Part shown: positions 38,713 through 45,717 of the stretch, in pieces | How positions within the stretch are numbered: position 1 is the stretch's first letter | How the letters are laid out: every line of letters starts with the position of its first letter | Origin: a virus | Length of the DNA: 52,063 bases | Strand: one strand, 5' to 3' | IMG/VR virus record: IMGVR_UViG_3300046812_000338 | Span: 1-52,063 of that record | Notes under the pieces: generated by a model | Seen by the model: only the letters and a program-made list of their open reading frames with translations | Database searches by the model: none | What the model was told of the DNA's origin: nothing | Made by a program: the position numbers and the translations under genes

Positions 38713-39647
38713 TGGCCCGCCCCCGCGGATACGCCGACTGGTCGCCGAAGCCCGACACGCTCGCGCTGATCGACCAGGTCCAGGTCATCCTGAACGAATA
38801 CCGCGCGAACCTGCCGATGACGGCGCGGCAAATCTTCTACCGGCTCGTCGGCGCCTACAACTACCCGAAGACCGAGCGCGACTACAAGAACCTCTGCGAG
38901 AAGCTGGTCCGCGCCAGGCGCGCCCAGATGATCGGCTTCGACGTGATCCGCGACGACGGCACCACGACCGCCGGCGGTGACTGGGGGTACGTCGACCCGG
39001 CGTCCTTCTGGGAGGACCTGAAGGATTCGGGCCGCGGTTACCACCGCTACACCCGCGAGGGCCAGGAGTATCGGATCGAGTTGTGGTGCGAGGCGGGCGG
39101 CATGGTGCCGCAGCTGGAGCGCGTCGCGCAGGACTTCGGCGTCCGCGTCTACTCGACCGGCGGGTTCTCGTCGGTCACGGTCACGCACGAAATCGCCCAG
39201 CGCGCCCTGCGGTTCTCGAAGCCGACCGTCTTCCTGCACGTCGGCGACTACGATCCCAGCGGCGAGTCGATCTTCGACGCCATGACGACCGACGCCCTGC
39301 ACTTCATCGCCGGGCACTCCGGGGGCGGCTTCATCTCCGACCACGAAGAGAAGTTCAACCCGATCCGCGTCGCGCTCACCCAGGACCAGGTCGCCGAGCA
39401 TGACCTGCCGACGGCGCCGCCGAAGTCGAGCGACAGCCGCTCGGTCAACTGGTCCGACGAAACCTGCCAGGCCGAGGCGATGCCGCCCGACCTGCTCGCC
39501 GAAACGGTGCGCGACGCGCTCGCCGAGTGGACCGACGAGGACACCCAGCGCGAGGTCGAAGCGAAGGCCGACCGCGAGCGCGACCTGATCGTCGAGCGCC
39601 TGGAGTCGATCGAGTTCGGCGAGGCCGACGACGAGGATGTCGACTGA
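38712..39647 (+). CDS. Spo11/TopoVI-A-like TOPRIM protein (Mini-A-like, 311 aa)
   Basis: N-terminal helix-turn-helix region with TARQIFYRLVGAY, where Y43 aligns by eye with the catalytic tyrosine of the Spo11/TopoVI-A CAP domain. The TOPRIM part has E127 in IELWCEAGGMVPQLE and D179/D181 in FLHVGDYDPSG. No TopoVI-B partner gene is present. Such solitary A-subunit homologues (Mini-A) have been described in mobile elements. It may nick or cut DNA to start replication or recombination. The C-terminal 60 residues are acidic helix. It is coupled to a short frame at 39647 by TGATG. Confidence 0.6.
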   Translation: MARPRGYADWSPKPDTLALIDQVQVILNEYRANLPMTARQIFYRLVGAYNYPKTERDYKNLCEKLVRARRAQMIGFDVIRDDGTTTAGGDWGYVDPASFWEDLKDSGRGYHRYTREGQEYRIELWCEAGGMVPQLERVAQDFGVRVYSTGGFSSVTVTHEIAQRALRFSKPTVFLHVGDYDPSGESIFDAMTTDALHFIAGHSGGGFISDHEEKFNPIRVALTQDQVAEHDLPTAPPKSSDSRSVNWSDETCQAEAMPPDLLAETVRDALAEWTDEDTQREVEAKADRERDLIVERLESIEFGEADDEDVD

Positions 39648-39694
39648 TGCCGGCGGCCACCAAATCGTCGGGGGGGGGGGGCCTCGATGACTGA
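39647..39694 (+). CDS. 15-codon frame containing a G12 tract
   Basis: ATG at 39647 overlaps the TOPRIM gene stop (TGATG). Fifteen codons (MPAATKSSGGGGLDD) end at TGA, overlapping the start of the next gene. The tract G12 (39670-39681) encodes Gly. With one G fewer, this frame would run in frame into the GroES-like gene and extend it by 13-14 residues. It may be a leader peptide or a phase-variable N-terminus. Confidence 0.35.
   Translation: MPAATKSSGGGGLDD
39670..39681 (+). repeat. G12 homopolymer
   Basis: Twelve consecutive G residues, the longest homopolymer in the window, between the TOPRIM and GroES-like genes. Length may vary between virions or be an assembly error. Confidence 0.7.
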
Positions 39695-39962
39695 GCAGAC
39701 GGAGATTCGAGCGGTGACGCCGGCAGGCGCCCGCCTCACGGTCACCGATCCCCCCGTGCCCGAGTCTGAGGGCCTATGGGTGCCGCCGAACATGAGCGGC
39801 GCGGAGACGGAGATGGCGATCGTCGTCGAGCGCGGCGTCGACTGCACCATCAACGTCGAGGCCGGCGACCGCGTCTACTTCCACGCCGGGCACTTCGCGA
39901 AGATCAACGACGTGAAGATCGTCCCCGAGGACTGCATCCTCGCGTTCGAGAAGAGGGCCTGA
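39687..39962 (+). CDS. GroES/Cpn10-like protein (91 aa)
   Basis: The C-terminal half (MAIVVERGVDCTINVEAGDRVYFHAGHFAKINDVKIVPEDCILAFEKR) follows the co-chaperonin pattern of VGPG...V..GD.V......I......I..EDILA. Length is right for GroES (about 95 aa). The mobile-loop region would correspond to residues 20-35, which is Pro-rich here. If real, it would pair with host GroEL to fold virion proteins. Similarity is moderate, so this is a tentative call. Coupled to the next microprotein gene by TGATG. Confidence 0.5.
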   Translation: MTEQTEIRAVTPAGARLTVTDPPVPESEGLWVPPNMSGAETEMAIVVERGVDCTINVEAGDRVYFHAGHFAKINDVKIVPEDCILAFEKRA

Positions 39963-40027
39963 TGGCGGCGATCATCGACGTCGTCAGCGTGGGCCTGGTC
40001 GTCTTCTGGCTCTGGGCGCTCGGATGA
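39962..40027 (+). CDS. 21-residue membrane microprotein
   Basis: MAAIIDVVSVGLVVFWLWALG is a single hydrophobic span with an acidic residue near the start. The ATG overlaps the previous stop (TGATG) and its TGA overlaps the next ATG (ATGA), so it is coupled on both sides. No family known. It could be a membrane-depolarising or superinfection-exclusion peptide, which is speculation from topology. Confidence 0.6.
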   Translation: MAAIIDVVSVGLVVFWLWALG

Positions 40028-40278
40028 CCACGCTGGTCTACCAGGGCGACTTCGGCGCGATCGGCCTGTTCGGCGCGGTCAGGGTCGTCACCGGCATCGG
40101 CTACCGAGGGCAGCTGGTCCGTGTGGTCGACGACTTCGGCACCGAGCGCTACGGGATCGTCGACGTCGTCGTCGTCAATCGCATCTACCCGCCGAACAAG
40201 TGGTGGCGCCGGCGCTCGCGCGGCTACCGCGAGCGCAGCGTCGTCGTCAGATTCGGGCGGCGGGGGTACCCGGGCTGA
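40024..40278 (+). CDS. Small beta-rich protein with basic C-terminus (84 aa)
   Basis: ATGA overlap. Alternating strands (TLVYQGDFGAIGLFGAVRVVTGIGYRGQLVRVV; YGIVDVVVVNRIYPPN) suggest a small barrel; the C-terminus is Arg-rich (KWWRRRSRGYRERSVVVRFGRRG), so it likely contacts nucleic acid. No named family. The stop overlaps the next ATG (TGATG). Confidence 0.6.
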   Translation: MTTLVYQGDFGAIGLFGAVRVVTGIGYRGQLVRVVDDFGTERYGIVDVVVVNRIYPPNKWWRRRSRGYRERSVVVRFGRRGYPG

Positions 40279-40508
40279 TGGCCTGGCGGGTGAAGATGTC
40301 GACGGCCAACGGGCCGATCGCCGACGAGGACCACGGCGGCCTGCTCGACGAGTCCTTCGACGACCTGAGCGCACCGGCGGCGATGGCGAAAGTCACCGCG
40401 CGCCTGGCCGACACGGTCGCCGACCTCGCCGCCACGGCGCCGAAGATGGCCGAGGTCGGCTTCCGGGCGCCGCTGACGGTGACGATCACCGAGGTCGACC
40501 GTGGCTGA
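40278..40508 (+). CDS. Small hypothetical protein (76 aa)
   Basis: ATG overlaps the previous stop. Acidic first half (NGPIADEDHGGLLDESFDDLSAP), helical middle (MAKVTARLADTVADLAATAPKM) and a final beta strand (APLTVTITEVD). No motif recognised. The next gene starts eight bases before its end. Confidence 0.6.
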   Translation: MAWRVKMSTANGPIADEDHGGLLDESFDDLSAPAAMAKVTARLADTVADLAATAPKMAEVGFRAPLTVTITEVDRG

Positions 40509-41373
40509 GAACTCGTCGATCGCCTGGACGGATCACACCTTCAACCCGTGGATGGGCTGCGCGAAGGTCAGCCAGGGATGCAAGCACTGCTACGCCGAGA
40601 CGCTGATTACGAACCGGATGGGGCGCGACCTCTTCGGCGCCACCGAGAAGCGCAGCCGGACCTCGAAGTCAATCTGGGAGAAGCCGGTGGCGTGGAACCG
40701 CGCCGCGGCGATCGACCGCCGGCCCCGCAAGGTCTTCGTCGCCTCCCTCGCCGATGTCTTCGAGGACGCGCCCGGGCCGAATGAGTGGCGCCCCGACGTC
40801 TGGGCGCTGATCCGCGCCTGCCCGTGGCTCGACTTCCAGCTGCTCACGAAGCGGCCCGAGAACATCAACCGCATGCTGCCCGACGGCTGGGGGCGTGGCT
40901 GGCCGAACGTCTGGCTGGGCACGTCGATCGAGGATCGCCACGTCGTGGAGCGGGCGAACATCCTCGCCGGCACCCCCGCCTTCAGCCGCTTCATCAGCTA
41001 CGAGCCGGCGATCGGGCCGGTCTTCTACGACTTCCCCGAGCCGGGCGGCAGGGCGTCCGGGATGCCGGGCAACTTCGACTGGACCGAGGACGGCTGCACC
41101 GATCCCGAGCTTGACCTGACCGGCATCGACTGGCTGATCGCCGGTGGCGAGTCCGGCTCCGACCGCCGGCCGATGAACCTGGGCTGGGCGCACGACGCCC
41201 GCTTCGCCTGCCAGGAGGCGGGCGTCGCCTTCTTCTTCAAGCAGATCAGCGCCTACAAACCGGGCCAGGGCGAGGACGCGCTCGGCCGCGTCTTCCATCA
41301 GTTCCCGATCAGTTGGGACCGCGCCAACGTCGACACCCACCCCGTCTTCGCGCCCGAGGGGTCGCTGCTATGA
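40501..41373 (+). CDS. Phage Gp37/Gp68 family (DUF5131) protein (290 aa)
   Basis: GTG at 40501. The N-terminus carries the family signature SIAWTDHTFNPWMGCAKVSQGCKHCYAE with C20, C27 and C30, reminiscent of radical-SAM iron-sulfur clusters, followed by FVASLADVFEDAPG, FQLLTKRPENI, NVWLGTSIEDRHV and DWLIAGGESGSDRRPMNLGWAHDAR. The family is widespread in phages and mobile elements. Its exact reaction is not established; radical-SAM-type nucleic acid modification is suspected. Length is normal and all signature residues are present. Confidence 0.8.
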   Translation: MAENSSIAWTDHTFNPWMGCAKVSQGCKHCYAETLITNRMGRDLFGATEKRSRTSKSIWEKPVAWNRAAAIDRRPRKVFVASLADVFEDAPGPNEWRPDVWALIRACPWLDFQLLTKRPENINRMLPDGWGRGWPNVWLGTSIEDRHVVERANILAGTPAFSRFISYEPAIGPVFYDFPEPGGRASGMPGNFDWTEDGCTDPELDLTGIDWLIAGGESGSDRRPMNLGWAHDARFACQEAGVAFFFKQISAYKPGQGEDALGRVFHQFPISWDRANVDTHPVFAPEGSLL

Positions 41374-41675
41374 GCCGCCGCAGCTATGACGAAATCGAGG
41401 CGCTGGCGGCGCAGGCCGAGGCGACCGGCGGGTATGCCCGGATCGGCGCGGCTGACGGCGAATACTTCGAGGTCCTCGCTGGCGACGAGCGAACCCGCAT
41501 CGAGGGCGAGGACCGCATCGACTTCCTGATGCACATGCTGCGCCGGTCCCAGGATCGAGAGGCCGAATTGCGCGGTGTCGACGGCTACGACCATGCCGAG
41601 CGCGAGCAGGTCCGCCGTGACGCGCGCCGCGAGGTCCTGGAGGCGGCAAACGAGGCGATGGAGCGGTTTCGGTGA
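41370..41675 (+). CDS. Small acidic helical protein (101 aa)
   Basis: ATGA overlap with the previous gene. Contains SYDEIEALAAQAEATGGYARIGAADGEYFEVLAGDE, then a charged helix (REQVRRDARREVLEAANEAMERF). No family recognised. The following GTG overlaps its stop. Confidence 0.6.
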   Translation: MSRRSYDEIEALAAQAEATGGYARIGAADGEYFEVLAGDERTRIEGEDRIDFLMHMLRRSQDREAELRGVDGYDHAEREQVRRDARREVLEAANEAMERFR

Positions 41676-41980
41676 GCGGCGAGGCGTACAACGGCGCCCA
41701 CGTCATCATGCTCGACGAGTTGATCGGCGGCCATCAGAGCCTCCCCGACCTGGAACGGATGCGCGACGACCTGAACCAGGTCCCCGAATGCGGCCCGCTG
41801 GCGGCCGAGCTAACCGCGATCATCAGCTTCGCTCGCGTGGAGCGCGCCCGGATCGCCCAGCGCCAGAAGCGCGCCGACGACCTCTTCGCCTGCCTGCACG
41901 ACTTCGCGTGGTGGCAGAGCGCCGACGGCACCGAGGATCGCTTCCGTGAAACCCTGGCGCAGTGGAAGGCCGAGCGGTGA
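41672..41980 (+). CDS. Small helical hypothetical protein (102 aa)
   Basis: GTGA overlap. All-helical (VIMLDELIGGHQSLPDLERMRDDL; AELTAIISFARVERARIAQRQKRADDLFACLHDFAWWQ). No motif. The next gene overlaps its stop by GTGA. Confidence 0.6.
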   Translation: MSGEAYNGAHVIMLDELIGGHQSLPDLERMRDDLNQVPECGPLAAELTAIISFARVERARIAQRQKRADDLFACLHDFAWWQSADGTEDRFRETLAQWKAER

Positions 41981-42336
41981 AGGCCGCCGAGGCGATCACC
42001 ATCGAATACGCCGCCCGCCTGGCGCGGCTGAACCACACCGAGATTGAGTGGGTGAAGGGCGACAACCGCCACGGCTTCGACGATCGAGGCTGGCGCACCT
42101 TCCGCTTCAAGGTCTGGAATAGGCGCCCGGATACGGGCAAGCGCTGGCGCCGCTTCTACCTGCACCCGTCGGGCTTCCTGGTCGAGGGTGGCCGCGGCGG
42201 CGCCCGCATCTTCGCGCCGCCGGCAGAGGCCCTGCTCGGCCGGGACCCGATGGCCTGGCAAATCTTCGGCTTCCCCTTCGCGCGCGTCCCTGACTGCCAG
42301 AACGCGGCGGCCATCGTCGAGGCTCTGGCCCGATGA
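41977..42336 (+). CDS. Hypothetical protein (119 aa)
   Basis: GTG at 41977 overlaps the previous stop and is preferred over GTG at 41962, which would give a longer overlap. N-terminal helix (KAAEAITIEYAARLARLNHTEIEWVKG), then a basic, aromatic beta region (RTFRFKVWNRRPDTGKRWRRFYLHPSGFLVEGG). No family recognised. ATGA overlap with the next gene. Confidence 0.6.
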   Translation: MKAAEAITIEYAARLARLNHTEIEWVKGDNRHGFDDRGWRTFRFKVWNRRPDTGKRWRRFYLHPSGFLVEGGRGGARIFAPPAEALLGRDPMAWQIFGFPFARVPDCQNAAAIVEALAR

Positions 42337-42620
42337 CGCACGTAACCGTCGATCGCTACCCCGACCGCCCGCTCGACGAGCGCGGCACCCGCCACGACAT
42401 CTGCCCCTACTGCGGCGGCGATCGCGACGAGCTTCTGATCGCGCCCGACCTCTTCTACTGCGAGCCGTGCAAGCGCTCGACCCTCGGCCCCAACTCGATC
42501 CCGCCCGAGCAGCCGCCCGAGCAGATGACGATGCTGGGCGCCCCGCCTGCGGCCGAAGACGACGGCCCGCCGATCGACGAGGGCATGGCGTGGATGGCCG
42601 ACGAGATGCCGGACGAATGA
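42333..42620 (+). CDS. Zinc-ribbon protein (95 aa)
   Basis: C24/C27 (CPYC) and C43/C46 (CEPC) form a four-cysteine zinc ribbon at residues 22-50; the second half is acidic and Pro-rich, ending MAWMADEMPDE. Such small ribbon proteins often bind nucleic acid or RNA polymerase; here the partner is unknown. The stop abuts the left arm of a 15-bp inverted repeat. Confidence 0.65.
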   Translation: MTHVTVDRYPDRPLDERGTRHDICPYCGGDRDELLIAPDLFYCEPCKRSTLGPNSIPPEQPPEQMTMLGAPPAAEDDGPPIDEGMAWMADEMPDE

Positions 42621-42710
42621 ATCTTCGGGGCCGGCTGAGGTTAGGCGTCGGTAGTGTCACCGGTGATACTGGCGTCCTGCGGATCGAGGCAGGTCGCCGG
42701 CCCCGAAGAT
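42621..42710 (+). promoter_or_regulatory. 15-bp inverted repeat overlapping the start of the next gene
   Basis: ATCTTCGGGGCCGGC (42621-42635) and GCCGGCCCCGAAGAT (42696-42710) are perfect inverse complements. The right arm covers the first two bases of the ATG at 42709. The 60-base loop holds a second perfect palindrome, TCACCGGTGA. In RNA the long stem would hide the start codon. Confidence 0.65.
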
Positions 42711-42924
42711 GAAATGGAGTGGTGACAAGCGGGTCGGGCCGTTCTGGTTCGGTTGGGCGCTCTGGACGATCCCGCGCCCGCGGTGCGGCTTCCTCTGGGA
42801 ACTGGAGACGATGTCCTTCCACGTCAGCCTGGGTAACGGCTACTCCGACGACATCGTCTGCGTCGGCTTCACGGTGCCCGAGCGCCTGGTCCGGCGGATC
42901 AACTGGATCGCCGGCTACCGATGA
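42709..42924 (+). CDS. Small hypothetical protein (71 aa)
   Basis: Starts inside the right arm of the inverted repeat. Trp/Phe-rich N-terminus (KWSGDKRVGPFWFGWALWTIPRPRCGFLWELETMSFHV) and a beta-helix end (DIVCVGFTVPERLVRRINWIAGYR). No family. No Shine-Dalgarno is visible, so the hairpin could decide whether it is translated. ATGA overlap with the next gene. Confidence 0.55.
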   Translation: MKWSGDKRVGPFWFGWALWTIPRPRCGFLWELETMSFHVSLGNGYSDDIVCVGFTVPERLVRRINWIAGYR

Positions 42925-43463
42925 CGTCCTTCGACCTCGCCAAGCGCGAAGCCGAGCGCCTGACCCCGAAGGGCTGGCCGCGCCCCCGCCGGCGAGACAA
43001 GCACGGCAAGTCCTGGCCGGCGCCCTGGATCACGCGGGTCCCCGACTTCGCCTCGATGGATCGCGACCGCGGGCTGCGCTCGATCGAGCAGCGCCTCTGC
43101 CAGGTCTGCGGCGAGGGCCACGATCCGGGCGCGGACGTCGTGATCTTCCTCGACGGCACCCTGCGCGACTCGAAGACGTATGAGCCGATCGGCGTCGTCT
43201 CGATGTCTACGCACGACTGGCCCGAGGGCATCGAGACGGTCGTGCTGCGGGCGCTCGACCAGGCGATCATGCACGACCGTTGTGCCAAGCTCGCCGCCGG
43301 CGCCTGCCCGCAGCTGCGCAAGATGCGCGACGAGGACCGCCTCTTCGCCTTCGCTGGCCCCGTCGAGTCGATCACCCATCAGACGAAGGAAGGCGTCCCG
43401 ACGCGGGTGTACATGCCGGCGCGCTCGGCGAAAGCCTGGACGCTGCCCGAGCGGGCGCGCTAG
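42921..43463 (+). CDS. Hypothetical protein with a Cys pair (180 aa)
   Basis: ATGA overlap. Contains RRDKHGKSWPAPWITRVPDFASMDRDRGLRSIEQRLCQVCGEGHD (CxxC) and ADVVIFLDGTLRDSKTYEPIGVVS. I have seen similar phage proteins near terminases, unnamed. A partial zinc site is possible, with further Cys at about residues 122 and 130. It is the last gene of the middle operon before the packaging genes. Confidence 0.6.
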   Translation: MTSFDLAKREAERLTPKGWPRPRRRDKHGKSWPAPWITRVPDFASMDRDRGLRSIEQRLCQVCGEGHDPGADVVIFLDGTLRDSKTYEPIGVVSMSTHDWPEGIETVVLRALDQAIMHDRCAKLAAGACPQLRKMRDEDRLFAFAGPVESITHQTKEGVPTRVYMPARSAKAWTLPERAR

Positions 43464-43472
43464 GATCGACCC
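43461..43472 (+). promoter_or_regulatory. Leaderless promoter: TAGGAT, 6 bases, GTG
   Basis: TAGGAT at 43461-43466 overlaps the stop of the previous gene; six bases later GTG at 43473 opens the small terminase gene. Confidence 0.55.
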
Positions 43473-44063
43473 GTGCCGGCCGGTCGCCCATCGAAAATCA
43501 CCATGACGGTCACCCTGCCGGCGATGGAAGGCATCGGCCCCGAACGGGAGATGCCGATCACCGACGCCATCTGCCTGCTGCTGGAGCAAGGCAGCTACCC
43601 GACCAACGCCGCAAAGGCATGCGGAATCAGCGAGGCCACCTTCGCCAACTGGCTCAATAGGGGGGCGGCCTGGGCTGACGCGGACCCCGCTGAGCACTCT
43701 GAGGCGGAGATGGAGGCCAACCGGGTCTTCGTCGAATTTCTAAGCGCCGCTACACGCGCGGAGGCCCGCGGCCTGGTCTGGCATGAGCAGAACGTCCGAC
43801 GCTCGGCAGCCCAGGCTCGCGACCGAGACGGCCGGCTGAGCCTGGAGTTCCTGGCCCGCCGCCAGCCCAACGTCTACTCGAAGCGCATCGAGGTCAAGAC
43901 CGACCCCGTCAACCGCCGCCCCGCCGGCATCGACGCCGACCTGGCCGCCAGGGTGGACGAGACGTTCCGCGTCGCCGGCCTGCCCGAGGACCTGGACCCC
44001 GACGACTTCCTGCCGAACATCGAAGCGGCCGAGGACGCGGTCGAGGCTGGGGCCGAGGCGTGA
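43473..44063 (+). CDS. Terminase small subunit-like DNA-binding protein (196 aa)
   Basis: Begins PAGRPSK, the usual opening of terminase small subunits of the Gram-positive phage type, followed by a helix-turn-helix (NAAKACGISEATFANWLNRG) and a helical oligomerisation region (VWHEQNVRRSAAQARDRDGRLSLEFLARRQPNVYSKR). It recognises phage DNA and feeds it to the large subunit. The large subunit gene lies 2.1 kb downstream, separated by small genes, which is uncommon but not rare. Confidence 0.65.
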   Translation: MPAGRPSKITMTVTLPAMEGIGPEREMPITDAICLLLEQGSYPTNAAKACGISEATFANWLNRGAAWADADPAEHSEAEMEANRVFVEFLSAATRAEARGLVWHEQNVRRSAAQARDRDGRLSLEFLARRQPNVYSKRIEVKTDPVNRRPAGIDADLAARVDETFRVAGLPEDLDPDDFLPNIEAAEDAVEAGAEA

Positions 44064-44320
44064 GGCAGCGAATCCGAGAGGGCGCGCTGAGCGCAGAGCG
44101 AACGCCTGTCAACCCACCTGCGCCGACGACGCTGCGGCCCCTCACCCCGCGCCCCGGCACCGAGGTCAAGATCAACCCGATCGAGCCGCCACGGATGTCG
44201 AGACGCCAGCGCCTTCGGTGGTGGTGGGACCGGGTCCGTGCGTGGCGCGATCCCGAGGGCTACCTGCGCGAGCGCGGGATCACGGTCGTCACCCCGACGC
44301 CGCGCAACGTTCAGCGGTGA
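44060..44320 (+). CDS. Small hypothetical protein (86 aa)
   Basis: GTGA overlap with the small terminase gene. Pro-rich N-terminal half (NPPAPTTLRPLTPRPGTEVKI) and an Arg/Trp-rich helix (SRRQRLRWWWDRVRAWRDPEGYLRERG). No family. Its stop overlaps a further GTG. Confidence 0.55.
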   Translation: MRQRIREGALSAERTPVNPPAPTTLRPLTPRPGTEVKINPIEPPRMSRRQRLRWWWDRVRAWRDPEGYLRERGITVVTPTPRNVQR

Positions 44321-44493
44321 AGCGCACCCGCCGCGAGTCCCGCCGGCGAGGCGTCAACGAGCGCCTGCACCGCGAGGAAGCGACCGACCCCACCGATAGC
44401 TTCCGTCCCCGTGAGCGTGATCGAGAAGCTGCGGGCGGCGATCGGGGGACGCAACGCACTGGACGAAGCAGTCGCCCGGCGCCGCGTCTCTGA
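44317..44493 (+). CDS. Possible small basic protein (58 aa)
   Basis: GTG overlaps the previous stop (GTGA), giving KRTRRESRRRGVNERLHREEATDP and so on. The last 28 codons overlap the next gene in another frame. Only the first 31 codons have no competing frame. It may be real, or a coupling bridge between neighbours. Confidence 0.35.
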   Translation: MKRTRRESRRRGVNERLHREEATDPTDSFRPRERDREAAGGDRGTQRTGRSSRPAPRL

Positions 44494-44719
44494 CCTGATC
44501 CGCGACTACCGCGTCCTCTGCGCCGACATCGGCCCCGTCACGTATGCGGCCGATCTAGAGGCCAAAGAGGGCGCCGACCTACGGATCATCGCCTACATGG
44601 CCGTATGGCGCGACGTGCCCGCTCTGAGCGTCTGGCAAGACGTCATGGACCTCGACGCCGTCGACCTGGTCATCGACGCCGCGGTCGAGGGCTTCGAGCA
44701 TCATCTGAGCCGCGCCTAG
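44411..44719 (+). CDS. Small helical hypothetical protein (102 aa)
   Basis: GTG at 44411 lies eight bases after a TAGCTT box, close to the leaderless geometry. Helical (VIEKLRAAIGGRNALDEAVARRRVSDLIRDYRVLCADIG) with an acidic C-terminal half (VWQDVMDLDAVDLVIDAAVEGFEHHL). No family recognised. Ends just before the promoter at 44725. Confidence 0.6.
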   Translation: MSVIEKLRAAIGGRNALDEAVARRRVSDLIRDYRVLCADIGPVTYAADLEAKEGADLRIIAYMAVWRDVPALSVWQDVMDLDAVDLVIDAAVEGFEHHLSRA

Positions 44720-44724
44720 CGCTT

Positions 44725-44752
44725 GACGAAACGCAAGCCGCTGCTAGGCTGC
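44725..44752 (+). promoter_or_regulatory. Promoter TTGACG-N16-TAGGCT with AAACGCAAGCC block
   Basis: TTGACG 44725-44730, spacer 16 with AAACGCAAGCC, TAGGCT 44747-44752. Unlike the leaderless set, the next ATG (44790) is 37 bases further and has a Shine-Dalgarno (AAAGGAAAGG). Confidence 0.75.
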
Positions 44753-44789
44753 AAGCGCCAACGCAACCCCCCCAAAGGAAAGGCAGAAC

Positions 44790-45425
44790 ATGCAAATCAG
44801 AACCCGAAACACCGACGGGACGGTGATCGTCGACGTCATTGACGCCAGTGACGGCGCCATCGCCGGGTCGTATCAGGTCCCGATGAACGACCAGCTGGTC
44901 GTCACCGCGACCACGGCCCACTCGCCGGCGGACATCGAGGTCGGCGCCATCGAACCGATCCCGACCGAGACGACCGACGCCCCGCCCGCGACCGAAGGCG
45001 CCGAGCCGCCCGCGGCAGGCGGCGACGAAGGCAGCGCGGCCCCGGCCGACGGCGAAGGCGCCGGTGCCCCCGCCGAGGGAGCCGAAGGCACCGACACCGC
45101 AGGCGGCACCCCGCCCGCCGAAGGTGCCGACACGGGTGGCGCGGCCCCCGCAGGCGAAGAGGCCGCGGAAGGCGCAGGCGCGCCGACCACGTCCGAGGCG
45201 TCGGAGAAGCCGCTGTACACGCTGGCCGGCGAGGTCCCCGAGGGCTTCGCCCCGTCGGGCCTCGACACGCCCGACGGCGCCACCCTCTATCACTACGCCG
45301 GCGACAGCGCCGGGGCGGCTCACACCGCAGACGTAGGGATCGAAGGGCTGGACCTCTACGCCGAGGCCGACGACAACAGCCAGCCGGTCGTCGCCGCGGG
45401 CGGCCCCGAGCAGGCCGCCGCCTAG
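44790..45425 (+). CDS. Ala/Gly/Pro/Glu-rich protein of unknown function (211 aa)
   Basis: A good Shine-Dalgarno (AAAGGAAAGG) precedes the ATG. Residues 1-55 are a beta-rich domain (IRTRNTDGTVIVDVIDASDGAIAGSYQVP). Residues 56-140 are low-complexity Ala/Pro/Glu/Gly, and 140-211 form a small acidic C-terminal domain. It is transcribed alone, between its own promoter and terminator. The strong signals suggest abundant expression; it may be a head or tail accessory or a surface-exposed spacer protein. No family recognised. Confidence 0.65.
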   Translation: MQIRTRNTDGTVIVDVIDASDGAIAGSYQVPMNDQLVVTATTAHSPADIEVGAIEPIPTETTDAPPATEGAEPPAAGGDEGSAAPADGEGAGAPAEGAEGTDTAGGTPPAEGADTGGAAPAGEEAAEGAGAPTTSEASEKPLYTLAGEVPEGFAPSGLDTPDGATLYHYAGDSAGAAHTADVGIEGLDLYAEADDNSQPVVAAGGPEQAAA

Positions 45426-45433
45426 TCCGGTCA

Positions 45434-45476
45434 GTGGGAGCGGGGCGCTTCGGCTCCGCTCCCACGCCGTTCTTCC
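45434..45476 (+). terminator. Rho-independent terminator
   Basis: GTGGGAGCGG (45434-45443) pairs with CCGCTCCCAC (45456-45465), with inner GC/GC pairs around GCTTCG, then GCCGTTCTTCCC. Ends the single-gene unit at 44790. Confidence 0.75.
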
Positions 45477-45477
45477 C

Positions 45478-45717
45478 ATGCCGACCACCGCTCGCTTCGA
45501 GGTTTACGAGGGCTATTCGGACGGCCGCCTGACGGGCCGGTTCAAGTGGCGATTCATCGACGGGCACGGCACTCGCACCGGAATGTCTGGGCGCGAATTC
45601 GACAGCCGCGACGAGGCAAAGCAGGGGGCCGCCGACTTCGTCCTGGCGATGCGCGCCGTCACCTACGGCAAGCGCTTCGACGACCAGATCGCCGCGATCG
45701 TCGTCGACGCCGCCTGA
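45478..45717 (+). CDS. Small beta-rich hypothetical protein (79 aa)
   Basis: ATG directly after the terminator with no good Shine-Dalgarno. Beta strands (TARFEVYEGYSDGRLTGRFKWRFID) and a helical second half (RDEAKQGAADFVLAMRAVTYGKRFDDQIAAIVVDA). No motif. It overlaps the next ATG (TGATG). Confidence 0.6.
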   Translation: MPTTARFEVYEGYSDGRLTGRFKWRFIDGHGTRTGMSGREFDSRDEAKQGAADFVLAMRAVTYGKRFDDQIAAIVVDAA

